A stretch of 31,209 bases of DNA from JAMIFN01 sp964544605 (GTDB lineage Bacteria > Pseudomonadota > Gammaproteobacteria > Burkholderiales > Burkholderiaceae_C), in assembly GCA_964544605.1 (NCBI GenBank), contig CAZJBX010000031.1, forward strand, positions 1 through 31,209, in the 5' to 3' direction. Shown piece by piece: positions 1 to 9,200 of this stretch. The notes under the pieces are model-generated. The model saw only the letters and a program-made list of their open reading frames with translations, was not told the DNA's origin and made no database searches. Position 1 is the stretch's first letter. Each line of letters starts with the position of its first letter. Made by a program: the position numbers and the translations under genes.

Positions 1-1057
<1,057 letters not shown>

Positions 1058-1135
1058 GAAAGAAATTGCAAGAAAGTGAAAAAAAACAGCGCAGATGCTG
1101 CTTGGTCGCAAACCAGTAATGTAAGCAATTAATGG

Positions 1136-1169
1136 GGGCTATCCCTCGCCAGCAACCTAGGGATAACCC
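1136..1169. promoter_or_regulatory. Imperfect inverted repeat upstream of the left adhesin gene
   Basis: TATCCCT (1140-1146) is matched by AGGGATA (1159-1165) across a 12-nt spacer. After one mismatch (1139/1166), three more G-C pairs extend the arms. It lies 79-112 bp upstream of the ATG at 1057 and abuts the terminator of the other adhesin gene. It could be an operator or a transcript hairpin. No matching copy was noticed elsewhere in the window. Confidence 0.3.
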
Positions 1170-1204
1170 GAAGAAAAAGCGAGGCCAGCCTCGCTTTTTC
1201 TTCG
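1169..1204 (-). terminator. Rho-independent terminator after the RTX adhesin gene
   Basis: A perfect 16-bp stem (1169-1184 with 1189-1204) encloses the loop CCAG. It starts 14 bp beyond the stop codon at 1218. The A/T tracts lie inside the stem, so the hairpin could act on both strands. Confidence 0.8.
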
Positions 1205-1217
1205 TACAAAGGGCCGC

Positions 1218-4166
1218 TTAAAGGATCATGGCATTGGCGGTCAGCCAAGCGTTCACATCTTCAATCACGACACCTTGCAACACCACACTGCTGCCTTGGC
1301 TGCCATAGCTGAGGGTTTCTGTTGCGGCATTCCAACTGGCGTTGAGACCCTCCACACTTCCTGCATTGATGAAGGCCAATTTGTCCCCTTCAGCAAGGCT
1401 GAAGTCAAGAATGGTGTCAGCGCCTTCGTTGTCAATCGCATTGAACTCAAAGACATCAGCGCCAGCGTCGCCAGTCATGACATCGTTACCGCCGCCACCC
1501 ACGATCCAGTCATCGCCAGCGCCGCCGTAAATGGTGTCATTGCCCAGATCGCCAAGCAACACATCATTGCCAGGGCCGCCATAAATCACATCATCACCGC
1601 CACCGCCTTCGACAGTCACACCTTGATCTGTATCCACAATCAGGATCTCGTCCTCATCGGAACCCTCTCGCTCTTGGGCAGAGGAGCTGCCAGAGAGCAG
1701 TGTTGTGCCGCCCGTCATCACTTGCAAGGTCGCGCTAGAGGTTTCACCCGTGTTCACATCCTCAATCGTGTATTCAAATTGTGGGCTCTCAACAACATGG
1801 GTGGTAGAGGCGCTGACATGGGTAATGAGGAAGCCACTGCCTGAACCATCGAATTGGCTCAGCATGATGTATTTCACATCGCCCTCAAAGTTGGCATTGG
1901 TCGTCAAGGTGGAGTTGGCCGTTGAACCAGCCGCGCCACTCACTGTTGTGGCATGCAAGGGGAAGTCAGCATTATTGCGGTTATCAATCGCCTGTTGCAA
2001 ATTACTCGCAAAGATCACATTACCTGCATTATCGAGCAAATAAATTTGAATCTTTCCTTTGTCCCCAATGTTTAAGCCATTAAAGCGAACACTTAGCGTA
2101 TCATGCGCCTTGGGCAATTCAAAAATAATGGCTTCATTTTGGTTGACCTTGGCACCATCGCCCCCCTTCACACCGATACCAGAGTTGGCTGTACCTGCCG
2201 CCAATGGCGCAGCGCTGCCGCTGTATTCGATTTTCCCTTGCGCAGTGCTGTTGAGCTTGCTCAGGTCGATATTGCTGCGTGTCGTATCTGTGAAGATATT
2301 ATTTGCGCCGCCAGTAATGCCATAAATTGTAGGCTGCCCATTTTCATCATAAAAATCGGCCCAATCAGATTTGTTTCGACTTGAGCCATTGCCTGCGCTC
2401 ACGGCCAAACCTTCAGACCAATCGGTGAAGCTATAGTCGCCATTTTCATACACAACCAGTTTGCTGGAAGTGCTTTCAAATACCACAGGTTGGCCGTCGC
2501 CAGAGAACTCACGGCTCTGCCCCAAATAGCTGACTGAACTGACTTTCAGCTCTGTGCTGGCAAAGCTGACCAAATCGGCCGTGGCTGCACCCTCACCTGT
2601 AATCAGGTTGCCACTCACTGTTTCACCGACTTTCACGCTGGCCATATCGTCTATCGCCTGAATGGTCGATACAACTTCGGCGCTATCGCTATGGCTCATC
2701 TCATTGCCTGCCGCATCATGCACACTGACGCTGACTTCAACACTTTCACCATAAAGCGCAGAGGCTAGCTCTAAAGTCATACTTAAAGGCGATCCTGCAG
2801 CCGCATTCAGGACTTCTTGTGTGATGGTATGGCTGGAATGCAAAGCGCCAGCTACAAAAATATCCACCGTATCGCCTGCTTTGAGCTGATTGGAGTCCAC
2901 TTCAATCAGCACTTCAACAAGCTCACTGCGAATTTCATCCATTGTGATTTGCCCATCGGTATTGTCACCAATGCGCACTACGCTAGCAGTCGCAATGGTT
3001 TGATCGACCGTAACAGGCGCCAATGCCGCAACTTCGCTGGTTTTGCCATCCAGCGTTTGCCGCGCCAGCACTTGGCCTGCGGCATAGTCACCCTCAGCCA
3101 AGGTGAAGCTATCGCCTGCACCGTCATGCCAAGTATTGCCGCCATCGGTACTGTATTCCCAAGTGGCATCTTCAAGCAAACCACTGACTGTGATCTCGCC
3201 ATTTTGAGTGATGCGATCACTTTCGCTCGTGCCCGTATCCTCCAGCAAATCAAGCTGGGGCGCTTCTAGAGCTGGCTCTGGCTCTGGCTCAGGCTCAGGC
3301 TCAGGCTCAGGTTCTGGTTCTGGCTCAGGTTCTGGCTCAGGTTCTGGCTCAGGTTCTGGCTCAGGTTCTGGCTCAGGTTCGGGCTCAGGTTCGGGCTCAG
3401 GTTCGGGCTCAGGTTCGGGCTCAGGTTCGGGCTCAGNNNNNNNNNNNNNNNNNNNNNNNNNNNNNNNNNNNNNNNNNNNNNNNNNNNNNNNNNNNNNNNN
3501 NNNNNNNNNNNNNNNNNNNNNNNNNNNNNNNNNNNNTTCGGGCTCAGGTTCGGGCTCAGGTTCGGGCTCAGGTTCGGGCTCAGGTTCGGGCGTTGGAACA
3601 AGCTCATCGTCTTTGCCACTACCGGAATCAGATGAGCCACCACCGCCACCGCTGCTACCACCGCCGCCGCCCCCTAAGGCCAAGGCGCCCAGGCCAAGAC
3701 CAGCCAAAAGGCCACCATTCATGCCACCAGCCGCCTCAGCACTGGCGGTCGAAATCCACCAAGGGGTGATGAAACGGTCATCACCCAAAGCCTGTTCAGC
3801 TTGCGCCGCATCTTGCAAACCAGCCAGCGTATCCTGCGGCAAGCCGCTTTGGGGCACATAGTTGTGATAGAACCCATCGGCTTTTTTGCCAACCAAGTGG
3901 GCGGCATCGGCTTCGTCATAAAAATCTGCAATGACAATATCAGCCTGATCCACATCGGCCTTGTCCATGGCGATATGCAAATTATTGCCCACGCGCTTGG
4001 TGGTGATGCGCTGTGGTGCCAAGCCTGTGCTTTGGTCAATCAACTCATATTTAACTTGGCTTTGCGCTTTAATCAACAAGGCTTGCCCTTGTTTGCCTGC
4101 GCCTGAAGTCACGCTGTGCTGAGACAACTCTTGCTGATGGTCAAAAATGCGAACTTGAACTTTCAT
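1218..4166 (-). CDS. Large RTX/Ig-like surface adhesin with BapA-prefix domain, secreted by type I system
   Basis: The frame encodes 982 residues as assembled, including 34 unknown ones from an N gap. In order it has a BapA-prefix-like domain (about 1-125), a hydrophobic Ala/Gly segment and glycine run (about 145-175), a Glu-Pro array (about 192-299), and an Ig-like module with the [11 protein letters not shown] signature (about 305-385). A second beta-rich Ig-like region and a VCBS-like region follow ([10 protein letters not shown]). RTX nonapeptides of the GGxGNDxIYGG type lie near 842-890, and the tail carries DVFEF, DTILDF and a final hydrophobic residue, as in type I secretion (T1SS VCA0849-like) C-termini. 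The calcium-binding RTX and C-terminal signal imply export through an ABC/TolC-type channel and a surface role in attachment or biofilm. No transporter gene is in the window. An AGGGAAG Shine-Dalgarno sits just before the ATG at 4166. The true length depends on the gap. Confidence 0.85.
3271..3594 (-). repeat. Glu-Pro tandem array (6/12-bp unit) in the RTX adhesin
   Basis: The plus strand repeats ggctcaggttcg (12 bp), degenerating to ggctctggctct at the left end. On the minus strand this reads as uninterrupted Glu-Pro dipeptides. Homogeneity is highest next to the N gap, as expected where an assembly collapses. Such EP stalks are stiff and acidic. Copy-number change by 6 or 12 bp preserves the frame. 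Confidence 0.9.
3437..3536. other. Assembly gap of exactly 100 N
   Basis: There are 44 Ns to the end of one line and 56 on the next, 100 in total, which is a common placeholder size. The flanks (…gctcag and ttcggg…) would join seamlessly with a single g, so an unbroken array needs 1+12k bases here. 100 does not fit that rule, although it happens to keep the reading frame. Confidence 0.97.
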
Positions 4167-4248
4167 GAACTTCCCTATGGTGTTGAAACTGTGCTAAGAC
4201 ACAAGCAAGAATAAAGGAGAAGTCGGGTGGAATTTCTCAGGAAAAACC

Positions 4249-4743
4249 CTAGGCAGCGCTCGAACGCTCTGCAGCCCGCGCTTCTTTCTCGTAGTAGTTG
4301 TCGTGGTAGGGCTGCCGCCCAAGGGCGTATTGATAGGCCATTTCAAGCACATAGAGCAAAGGAAAGAGCAGGCCCCAGCGCAGAAATTGCCGCATATGCG
4401 TCCATTCATGGCGCAAGTGGCGCTGCAATGCCGCTGAATTGGGGGCAAGAATCACCCGCCCCATGCAGATGGCCGCAACATGCCCCACAGGGTGGTGGCG
4501 CAAAAGCGCAGGCAAGCGCCCGCCATAAGCCAGATAAACGCCTTGGCGGTAAATGATAGTGGCCCCAGCCATGCGCGCCACGGCCCAAGCTAAGGCGGTG
4601 TAGGCATCGGCCCCAGTCAGAACACCCCATATGCGCCAAAGCACAGGGCGCAAAAAAACCGCCCTTGTTCGGCCTTGTAAAAAGGAAACCAAAGGGCGGC
4701 GATCTGGCATATCAGGCGGCGGCCATCGCACCGCCCAAGGCAC
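4249..4743 (-). CDS. Small putative membrane-associated HExxH protein (uncharacterised)
   Basis: The protein has 164 residues from a GTG at 4743, five bases after the stop of the upstream oxidoreductase gene. An in-frame ATG at 4710 is an alternative start; neither has a strong Shine-Dalgarno. Around residues 110-114 it carries HEWTH, an HExxH zinc-metallopeptidase-like motif, in the context RHEWTHMRQFLRWG. A hydrophobic segment (LLFPLLYVLEMAYQYALG) and a polar tail with PYHDNYYEKEARAAE follow. From memory, short hypothetical proteins with HERxHxRQYxRWG and an N-x-x-E-x-E-A tail form an unnamed family, and this one seems to belong there. The tail Glu could be a third metal ligand, which is inference. 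The tight spacing implies co-transcription with the GMC oxidoreductase gene. Function is unknown. Confidence 0.6.
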   Translation of the reverse strand: MPWAVRWPPPDMPDRRPLVSFLQGRTRAVFLRPVLWRIWGVLTGADAYTALAWAVARMAGATIIYRQGVYLAYGGRLPALLRHHPVGHVAAICMGRVILAPNSAALQRHLRHEWTHMRQFLRWGLLFPLLYVLEMAYQYALGRQPYHDNYYEKEARAAERSSAA

Positions 4744-4748
4744 AGCCT

Positions 4749-6395
4749 TTATTTGGCCTCGGCCAGCATCATGTCAGCGGCTTTGCTGCCAATGGCCGCA
4801 GAAGGTGCATTGGTGTTGCCACTGACGATGGTGGGCATGATGGAGGCATCGGCCACGCGCAAGCCCTGAATGCCTTTGACTTTGAGATCAGGCGTGAGGG
4901 GGGCCATAGCATCATCGGCCGCGCCCATTTTGACGGTGCTGGTGGCGTGGTGCACGCTGGTGATGTATTTTTTCATCCACTCAAGCAACTGCTCATCGGT
5001 TTGCACGCTCAGGCCCGGGCGGCTTTCTTCTTTGATGAAGGGGGCCAAGGCGGGTTGCTCGGCAATGCGGCGCAACTCACGAATGGCGTTCAAAAAGGCC
5101 GTGCGGTCGCGCTCGTCTTGCAAGTAATTCATTTGAATCTTGGGCAAGTCAGCGGGGTTCGTTGAGCGCAGCTTGATCCAGCCACGAGAGAAGGGGCGCA
5201 CTTGGCAAGGGCCCATGGTCAGGCCAGGCATTTTGTCAGGCTGGATGGCCGCATCCGCATTAGAGCCTTCGGCCTCCATAGAAGCCGAGTCGCCAGAAAT
5301 GGGGGTGCCAAAAGCTTGGATGTCGCACATGCGCTGATCGGGCGAGCTTTTGAAGTAAAGCGCAAAATCAGTCGCGGGAATCGTCAGCGGGCCTTGTTTT
5401 TTGCCGAAGAACTTAAAAACCGAGCCGAGCATACCCAAGCCACGGAAGCTGGCATTCAAGCTCATTTTTTGGTCTTTCAGCTCCCAGCACAGGGGTGTGG
5501 TCACATGGTCTTGCAGGTTTTGGCCCACGCCAGGTGCGTCTTGCACCACAGGAATGCCCATCTCTTTGAGGTGCTCGGCCGGGCCAATGCCTGAGAGCAT
5601 GAGGATTTGCGGCGAGTTCAAAGCACCAGCCGAAAGCACAATCTCGCGCTTGGCCTTGGCCACCACAGGCGCTGCACTGCCCACTTGGTAGCGCACGCCC
5701 ACAGCGCGTTTGTTCTCATCGATTTCAATTTTGTGCACCAAAGCACCCGTTTGCACAGTGAGGTTGCTGCGCGCCATGGCTGGCTCAATTGCGCCACGGG
5801 CCACGCTGCGGCGCTTGCCATCGGCAATATTCACTTGCCAAAAGCCCACGCCCACAGGCTCGCCATTGTTGAAATCTTCTGTACGGGGGTGGCCCGCTTG
5901 CACAGCGGCATCCACCATGGCCTGTGATGCAGGCAAAGCCAGCGGCTGCTTGTTCGCCACAATCGCACCGCCCTTGCCGTGCAAAGCAGGGTTGTTGAGC
6001 ACGCGTTGGTCTTCGGTGCCTTTGAAGTGGGGCAGAATCTCATCCCAGCTCCAGCCTGTGCAACCTGCTGCGACCCACTCGGCAAAGTCGTATTTGTGGC
6101 CACGCACATAGAGCAAACCGTTGGTCGAGCTGGATCCACCCAGCACCTTGCCACGGGGCAGTTTCAAGCGGCGGCCACCAGCCCATTCCTCGGGTTCGGT
6201 TTCATGGCCCCAGCCCAGCTTTTTGTCATACAACATCTTGCCCCAGCCTGCGGGCATATCAACCAAGGTGTTTTTATGGCTGCCACCCGCCTCCAGCAAC
6301 AGCACCTGATGCTGGCCGCTGCGCGTGAGCTTGTCGGCCAAGATGCCGCCAGCCGAACCTGCGCCAATAATGATGTAGTCGTATTCTTTACTCAT
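4749..6395 (-). CDS. GMC-family FAD oxidoreductase (choline/alcohol dehydrogenase-like)
   Basis: The protein has 548 residues, normal for glucose-methanol-choline oxidoreductases. The FAD-binding GAGSAG lies at residues 11-16. GMC signature 1 (LGGSSSTNGLLYVRG) lies near 80-95, and signature 2 (GALNSPQILMLSGIGP) near 254-270. The C-terminal active-site region has HHATSTVKMG (near 483) and NTNAPSAAIG (near 527), giving the usual catalytic His and Asn. I chose the ATG at 6395 because AGGTGG lies 6 nt upstream. A GTG nine bases earlier overlaps that site. It should oxidise an alcohol to an aldehyde with flavin. The substrate cannot be told; choline dehydrogenase is the nearest familiar name, but no betaine genes are nearby. 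It is probably co-transcribed with the HExxH gene downstream and is divergent from rubredoxin. Confidence 0.85.
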   Translation of the reverse strand: MSKEYDYIIIGAGSAGGILADKLTRSGQHQVLLLEAGGSHKNTLVDMPAGWGKMLYDKKLGWGHETEPEEWAGGRRLKLPRGKVLGGSSSTNGLLYVRGHKYDFAEWVAAGCTGWSWDEILPHFKGTEDQRVLNNPALHGKGGAIVANKQPLALPASQAMVDAAVQAGHPRTEDFNNGEPVGVGFWQVNIADGKRRSVARGAIEPAMARSNLTVQTGALVHKIEIDENKRAVGVRYQVGSAAPVVAKAKREIVLSAGALNSPQILMLSGIGPAEHLKEMGIPVVQDAPGVGQNLQDHVTTPLCWELKDQKMSLNASFRGLGMLGSVFKFFGKKQGPLTIPATDFALYFKSSPDQRMCDIQAFGTPISGDSASMEAEGSNADAAIQPDKMPGLTMGPCQVRPFSRGWIKLRSTNPADLPKIQMNYLQDERDRTAFLNAIRELRRIAEQPALAPFIKEESRPGLSVQTDEQLLEWMKKYITSVHHATSTVKMGAADDAMAPLTPDLKVKGIQGLRVADASIMPTIVSGNTNAPSAAIGSKAADMMLAEAK

Positions 6396-6643
6396 GGGAA
6401 CCACCTGTCTCCGCTTGTGGATGTTGTTGTGACTGTGTCTGACCAGCCAAGCTGGGCTGCGGGCATTTTAGGGCAAACAAAAGTGGCCACAGGGCGTATG
6501 CACTGTTTTTTCTGAGCAATAGAGCTTTTCAGCCGCTGGCAAAGCTGACCCAAGTCAAACACCTTGACCGCATGGTCGCCCAGCCTTTGCACAAAGCGGT
6601 ATATTCGGCCCCATCTTTCATTTGCTAAAAAGGAGACCAACAC

Positions 6644-6826
6644 ATGAGCGATAACGCAGAATCCAAAGCCCTGACCTGCATGATTTGCGGCTGGGTGTAT
6701 GACGAGGCTTTGGGCGACCCCGAGCACGGCATTCCACCCGGCACCAAATGGGAAGACCTGCCTGAGAACTGGGTTTGCCCCGAATGCGGCTCTTGCCAAG
6801 AAGAATTTGAAGCGGTTGACTTCTAA
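6644..6826 (+). CDS. rubA: Rubredoxin
   Basis: This 60-residue protein has the two iron-binding knuckles of rubredoxin: CMICG (Cys12, Cys15) and CPECG (Cys45, Cys48), with the conserved GTKWEDLPENWVCP between them. It is a cytoplasmic one-electron carrier with an Fe(Cys)4 centre. In proteobacteria it often serves alkane hydroxylases or oxygen/peroxide detoxification, but no partner gene adjoins it here. The ATG at 6644 is preceded by AAGGAG at a good distance. A strong terminator follows at once, so it is probably monocistronic. The 248-bp stretch upstream separates it from the divergent GMC gene; I saw no convincing promoter hexamers there. The symbol is generic. Confidence 0.93.
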   Translation: MSDNAESKALTCMICGWVYDEALGDPEHGIPPGTKWEDLPENWVCPECGSCQEEFEAVDF

Positions 6827-6848
6827 GCTTGGCCCAGCCCAAGCACCC

Positions 6849-6878
6849 AAGCCCAACCCCATCGGTTGGGCTTTTTTG
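6849..6878 (+). terminator. Rho-independent terminator after rubredoxin
   Basis: AAGCCCAACC (6849-6858) pairs with GGTTGGGCTT (6864-6873) across a 5-nt loop, ending in a run of six T (6872-6877). Confidence 0.9.
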
Positions 6879-6950
6879 TGCCTGTGGCCCAGCAAAGCCG
6901 AGGCAAAGTCCCCATAATGGGCCCGTGCACCACCTCAAGCAACCCCATCC

Positions 6951-9116
6951 ATGAAAAGCAGCGACCTCCCCAAGCACCACCCCTTGTTGCACGCCGCCAC
7001 TATGGATGCGGCAGCCCCCGCCGATGCCCTGCGGCAAGCGCGTGAATTCGCCCTGCCCCTGCTGGCGCATGAGCACTTGGGCTTTGGTGAAAATGCCCTG
7101 CACCATGCCGATGGCGTGGCCACCATCTTGCAGCAGCTCGGCGGCGCAGACTCACTACAAGCCGCCGCCTATTTGGTCTTCGCCTGCGAGCAATTGGCCA
7201 AGCCACTCGATGCCCTGACCCACGCTTTTGACGCCAATTACGCCAAGCTGGCCGTGGATGCCACCGCCCTGATGCAAGCGCAACGCCATGCTGCCCGCAG
7301 CGAGCAGCACAGCGAGAGCGTGCGCAAAATGCTGCTGGCCTTCTCCAAAGATTTGCGCGTGGTCTTGCTCTGCTTGGCCAGTTGCTTGCAAAGCCTGCGC
7401 TGGTGTGCCGAGAGCAAGCAAACGCCCGATGCGGGTTTTGCCCGCCAAGCGCAGCAGATTTTCGCGCCCTTGGCCAACCGCTTGGGCATCTGGCAAATCA
7501 AATGGGAGCTGGAAGACCTGTCTTTCCGCTTTTTAGAGCCTGAGGTTTACCGCGAAATTGCACAAAACCTGAGCATGACGCGCATCGACCGCGAGGCCAC
7601 CATGAGCCGCTTGCGCCAGCAAATTCAAGACCTGCTGGCCGAGGCAGGCATTGCCGCCCAAGTGCAAGGCCGCCCCAAACACATCTACAGCATCGTCAAA
7701 AAAATGCGCGGTAAAAACCTGCGCTTTGATGAGCTGATGGACATCCGCGCCATGCGCATTTTGGTGCCAGATTTGGAAGCCTGCTACGCCGCACTCGATG
7801 TCATCCACCGCCATTACCAGCCCATTGCGGGTGAATTTGACGACTACATCGCCCGCCCCAAACCCAATGGCTACCAAAGCATCCACACCGTGGTGCAGCA
7901 AGTGGTGCCCCAGCACCCCCACTGGCCAGTGGAAATCCAAATTCGCACCGAGGCCATGCACGAAGCCGCCGAAACGGGCGGCGCGGCGCATTGGGCCTAT
8001 AAGGAAGCGGGGGCCAAAGGCTATAGCGGCGTCAGCGCCAGCAGCCAATACGACGCCAAAATCGCCATGCTGCGCCAGCTTTTGGCCTGGGAGCGCGATA
8101 TCAGCGAGCCCACAGGCAGCGACCTTTTGGCCGATCGCATCTATGTCTTTACGCCCGAGGCCAAGGTGATAGACCTGAGCGCAGGGGCCACGCCCGTCGA
8201 TTTTGCCTACGCCGTGCACAGCAGCTTGGGCCACCGCTGCCGTGGCGCCAAGATTGACGGCGTGCTCTGCCCTTTAAACACGCCCCTGCACAACGGCCAA
8301 ACGGTTGAAATTTTGACCGCCAAAGAAGGCGGGCCATCAAGGGACTGGCTGATTGATGAGAGTTACCTCATCTCCAGCCGCAGCCGCGCCAAGGTCAGGG
8401 CTTGGTTCAACGCCCAACAAGCCGAGGAATACCAGCACAAAGGCCGTGAGCAAATTGAAAAACTGCTGCAAAGAGAAGGCAAAACCGCCATCAAGCTCGA
8501 CGAACTGGCGCAGCAATTGGGCCTGAAATCGGCTGAGCAGATGTATGAGGCCGTGGGCAAAGAGCACATCAGCTTGCGCCAGATTGAGCAAAGCCTCAAA
8601 CCCAAAACCGCCAGCAGCAAAGAAGACGAAAGCTTTGTGCTGCGCCCCCACAGCCCTGCGGCCCAGCCGAAAAAAGGCGATGTGTTGGTGGTCGGCGTGG
8701 ACAGCCTGCTCACACAGCTGGCCAAATGCTGCCGCCCTGCCCCACCCGATGCCATCGTCGGCTATGTCACCAAAGGCCGAGGCGTGAGCATCCACAGGCA
8801 AAACTGCCGCAGCCTCACGACGCTGAAAGAAAAAAGCCCCGACCGCATCATCGAAGTGGCTTGGGGCAAACAAGCAGGCGGCAGCCACTACAGCGTGGGT
8901 TTGAGCCTGCTGGCCAAAGAACGCGCCCATTTGCTGCGCGATTTGATGGACTGCCTGAGCAAAAACAAAATCACCGTCAGCAGCTTGCAAACCCAACCCA
9001 GCCGTGGCCTATTGCACATCAGCCTCACGCTGGAGCTGGGCAACAGCAGCGCCTTGGGCGATATTTGCAACCAATTGCTGCAAATCACTGGTGTGATTCA
9101 GGCCCGTCGCGCCTAA
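6951..9116 (+). CDS. relA: RelA: (p)ppGpp synthetase I (GTP pyrophosphokinase)
   Basis: At 721 residues this is a full-length RelA/SpoT homologue. The N-terminal hydrolase-like region (about 40-180) lacks the HD dyad: where SpoT has a sequence like ALLHDVxED, this protein has AAAYLVFACEQL, so hydrolase activity should be absent. The synthetase domain (about 225-345) has RPKHIYSIVKKM, DIRAMRI, the EFDDY motif near 295 (ExDD, typical of monofunctional RelA) and PKPNGYQSIHT. A TGS domain starts near 394 (DRIYVFTP). The CC-containing region (AKCCRP…GVSIHRQNC) and an ACT domain end the protein. It makes (p)ppGpp on starved ribosomes. The ATG at 6951 has no clear Shine-Dalgarno; an ATG at 7002 is an alternative. 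It lies downstream of the rubredoxin terminator and needs its own promoter. Confidence 0.93.
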   Translation: MKSSDLPKHHPLLHAATMDAAAPADALRQAREFALPLLAHEHLGFGENALHHADGVATILQQLGGADSLQAAAYLVFACEQLAKPLDALTHAFDANYAKLAVDATALMQAQRHAARSEQHSESVRKMLLAFSKDLRVVLLCLASCLQSLRWCAESKQTPDAGFARQAQQIFAPLANRLGIWQIKWELEDLSFRFLEPEVYREIAQNLSMTRIDREATMSRLRQQIQDLLAEAGIAAQVQGRPKHIYSIVKKMRGKNLRFDELMDIRAMRILVPDLEACYAALDVIHRHYQPIAGEFDDYIARPKPNGYQSIHTVVQQVVPQHPHWPVEIQIRTEAMHEAAETGGAAHWAYKEAGAKGYSGVSASSQYDAKIAMLRQLLAWERDISEPTGSDLLADRIYVFTPEAKVIDLSAGATPVDFAYAVHSSLGHRCRGAKIDGVLCPLNTPLHNGQTVEILTAKEGGPSRDWLIDESYLISSRSRAKVRAWFNAQQAEEYQHKGREQIEKLLQREGKTAIKLDELAQQLGLKSAEQMYEAVGKEHISLRQIEQSLKPKTASSKEDESFVLRPHSPAAQPKKGDVLVVGVDSLLTQLAKCCRPAPPDAIVGYVTKGRGVSIHRQNCRSLTTLKEKSPDRIIEVAWGKQAGGSHYSVGLSLLAKERAHLLRDLMDCLSKNKITVSSLQTQPSRGLLHISLTLELGNSSALGDICNQLLQITGVIQARRA

Positions 9117-9154
9117 ACCAGCCTCCGCCCTGCTAAGCGCCCAAGCCCAAAACG

Positions 9155-9184
9155 CAAAAACCGCCCGAAGGCGGTTTTTGTTTG
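9155..9184. terminator. Bidirectional terminator between relA and the DUF1329 gene
   Basis: CAAAAACCGCC (9155-9165) pairs with GGCGGTTTTTG (9170-9180) around the loop CGAA. The T run serves relA and the A run serves the convergent minus-strand gene. Confidence 0.88.
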
Positions 9185-9200
9185 GGTGTGCTGCAAGCCA

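Noticed and set aside
3208..3861. Plus-strand Ser-Gly repeat ORF across the N gap
   Set aside because: Antisense of the Glu-Pro array; the minus frame has recognisable domains on both sides.
6392..6895. Minus-strand 167-aa frame between the GMC and rubredoxin genes
   Set aside because: It overlaps rubredoxin antisense and has no motif or ribosome site.
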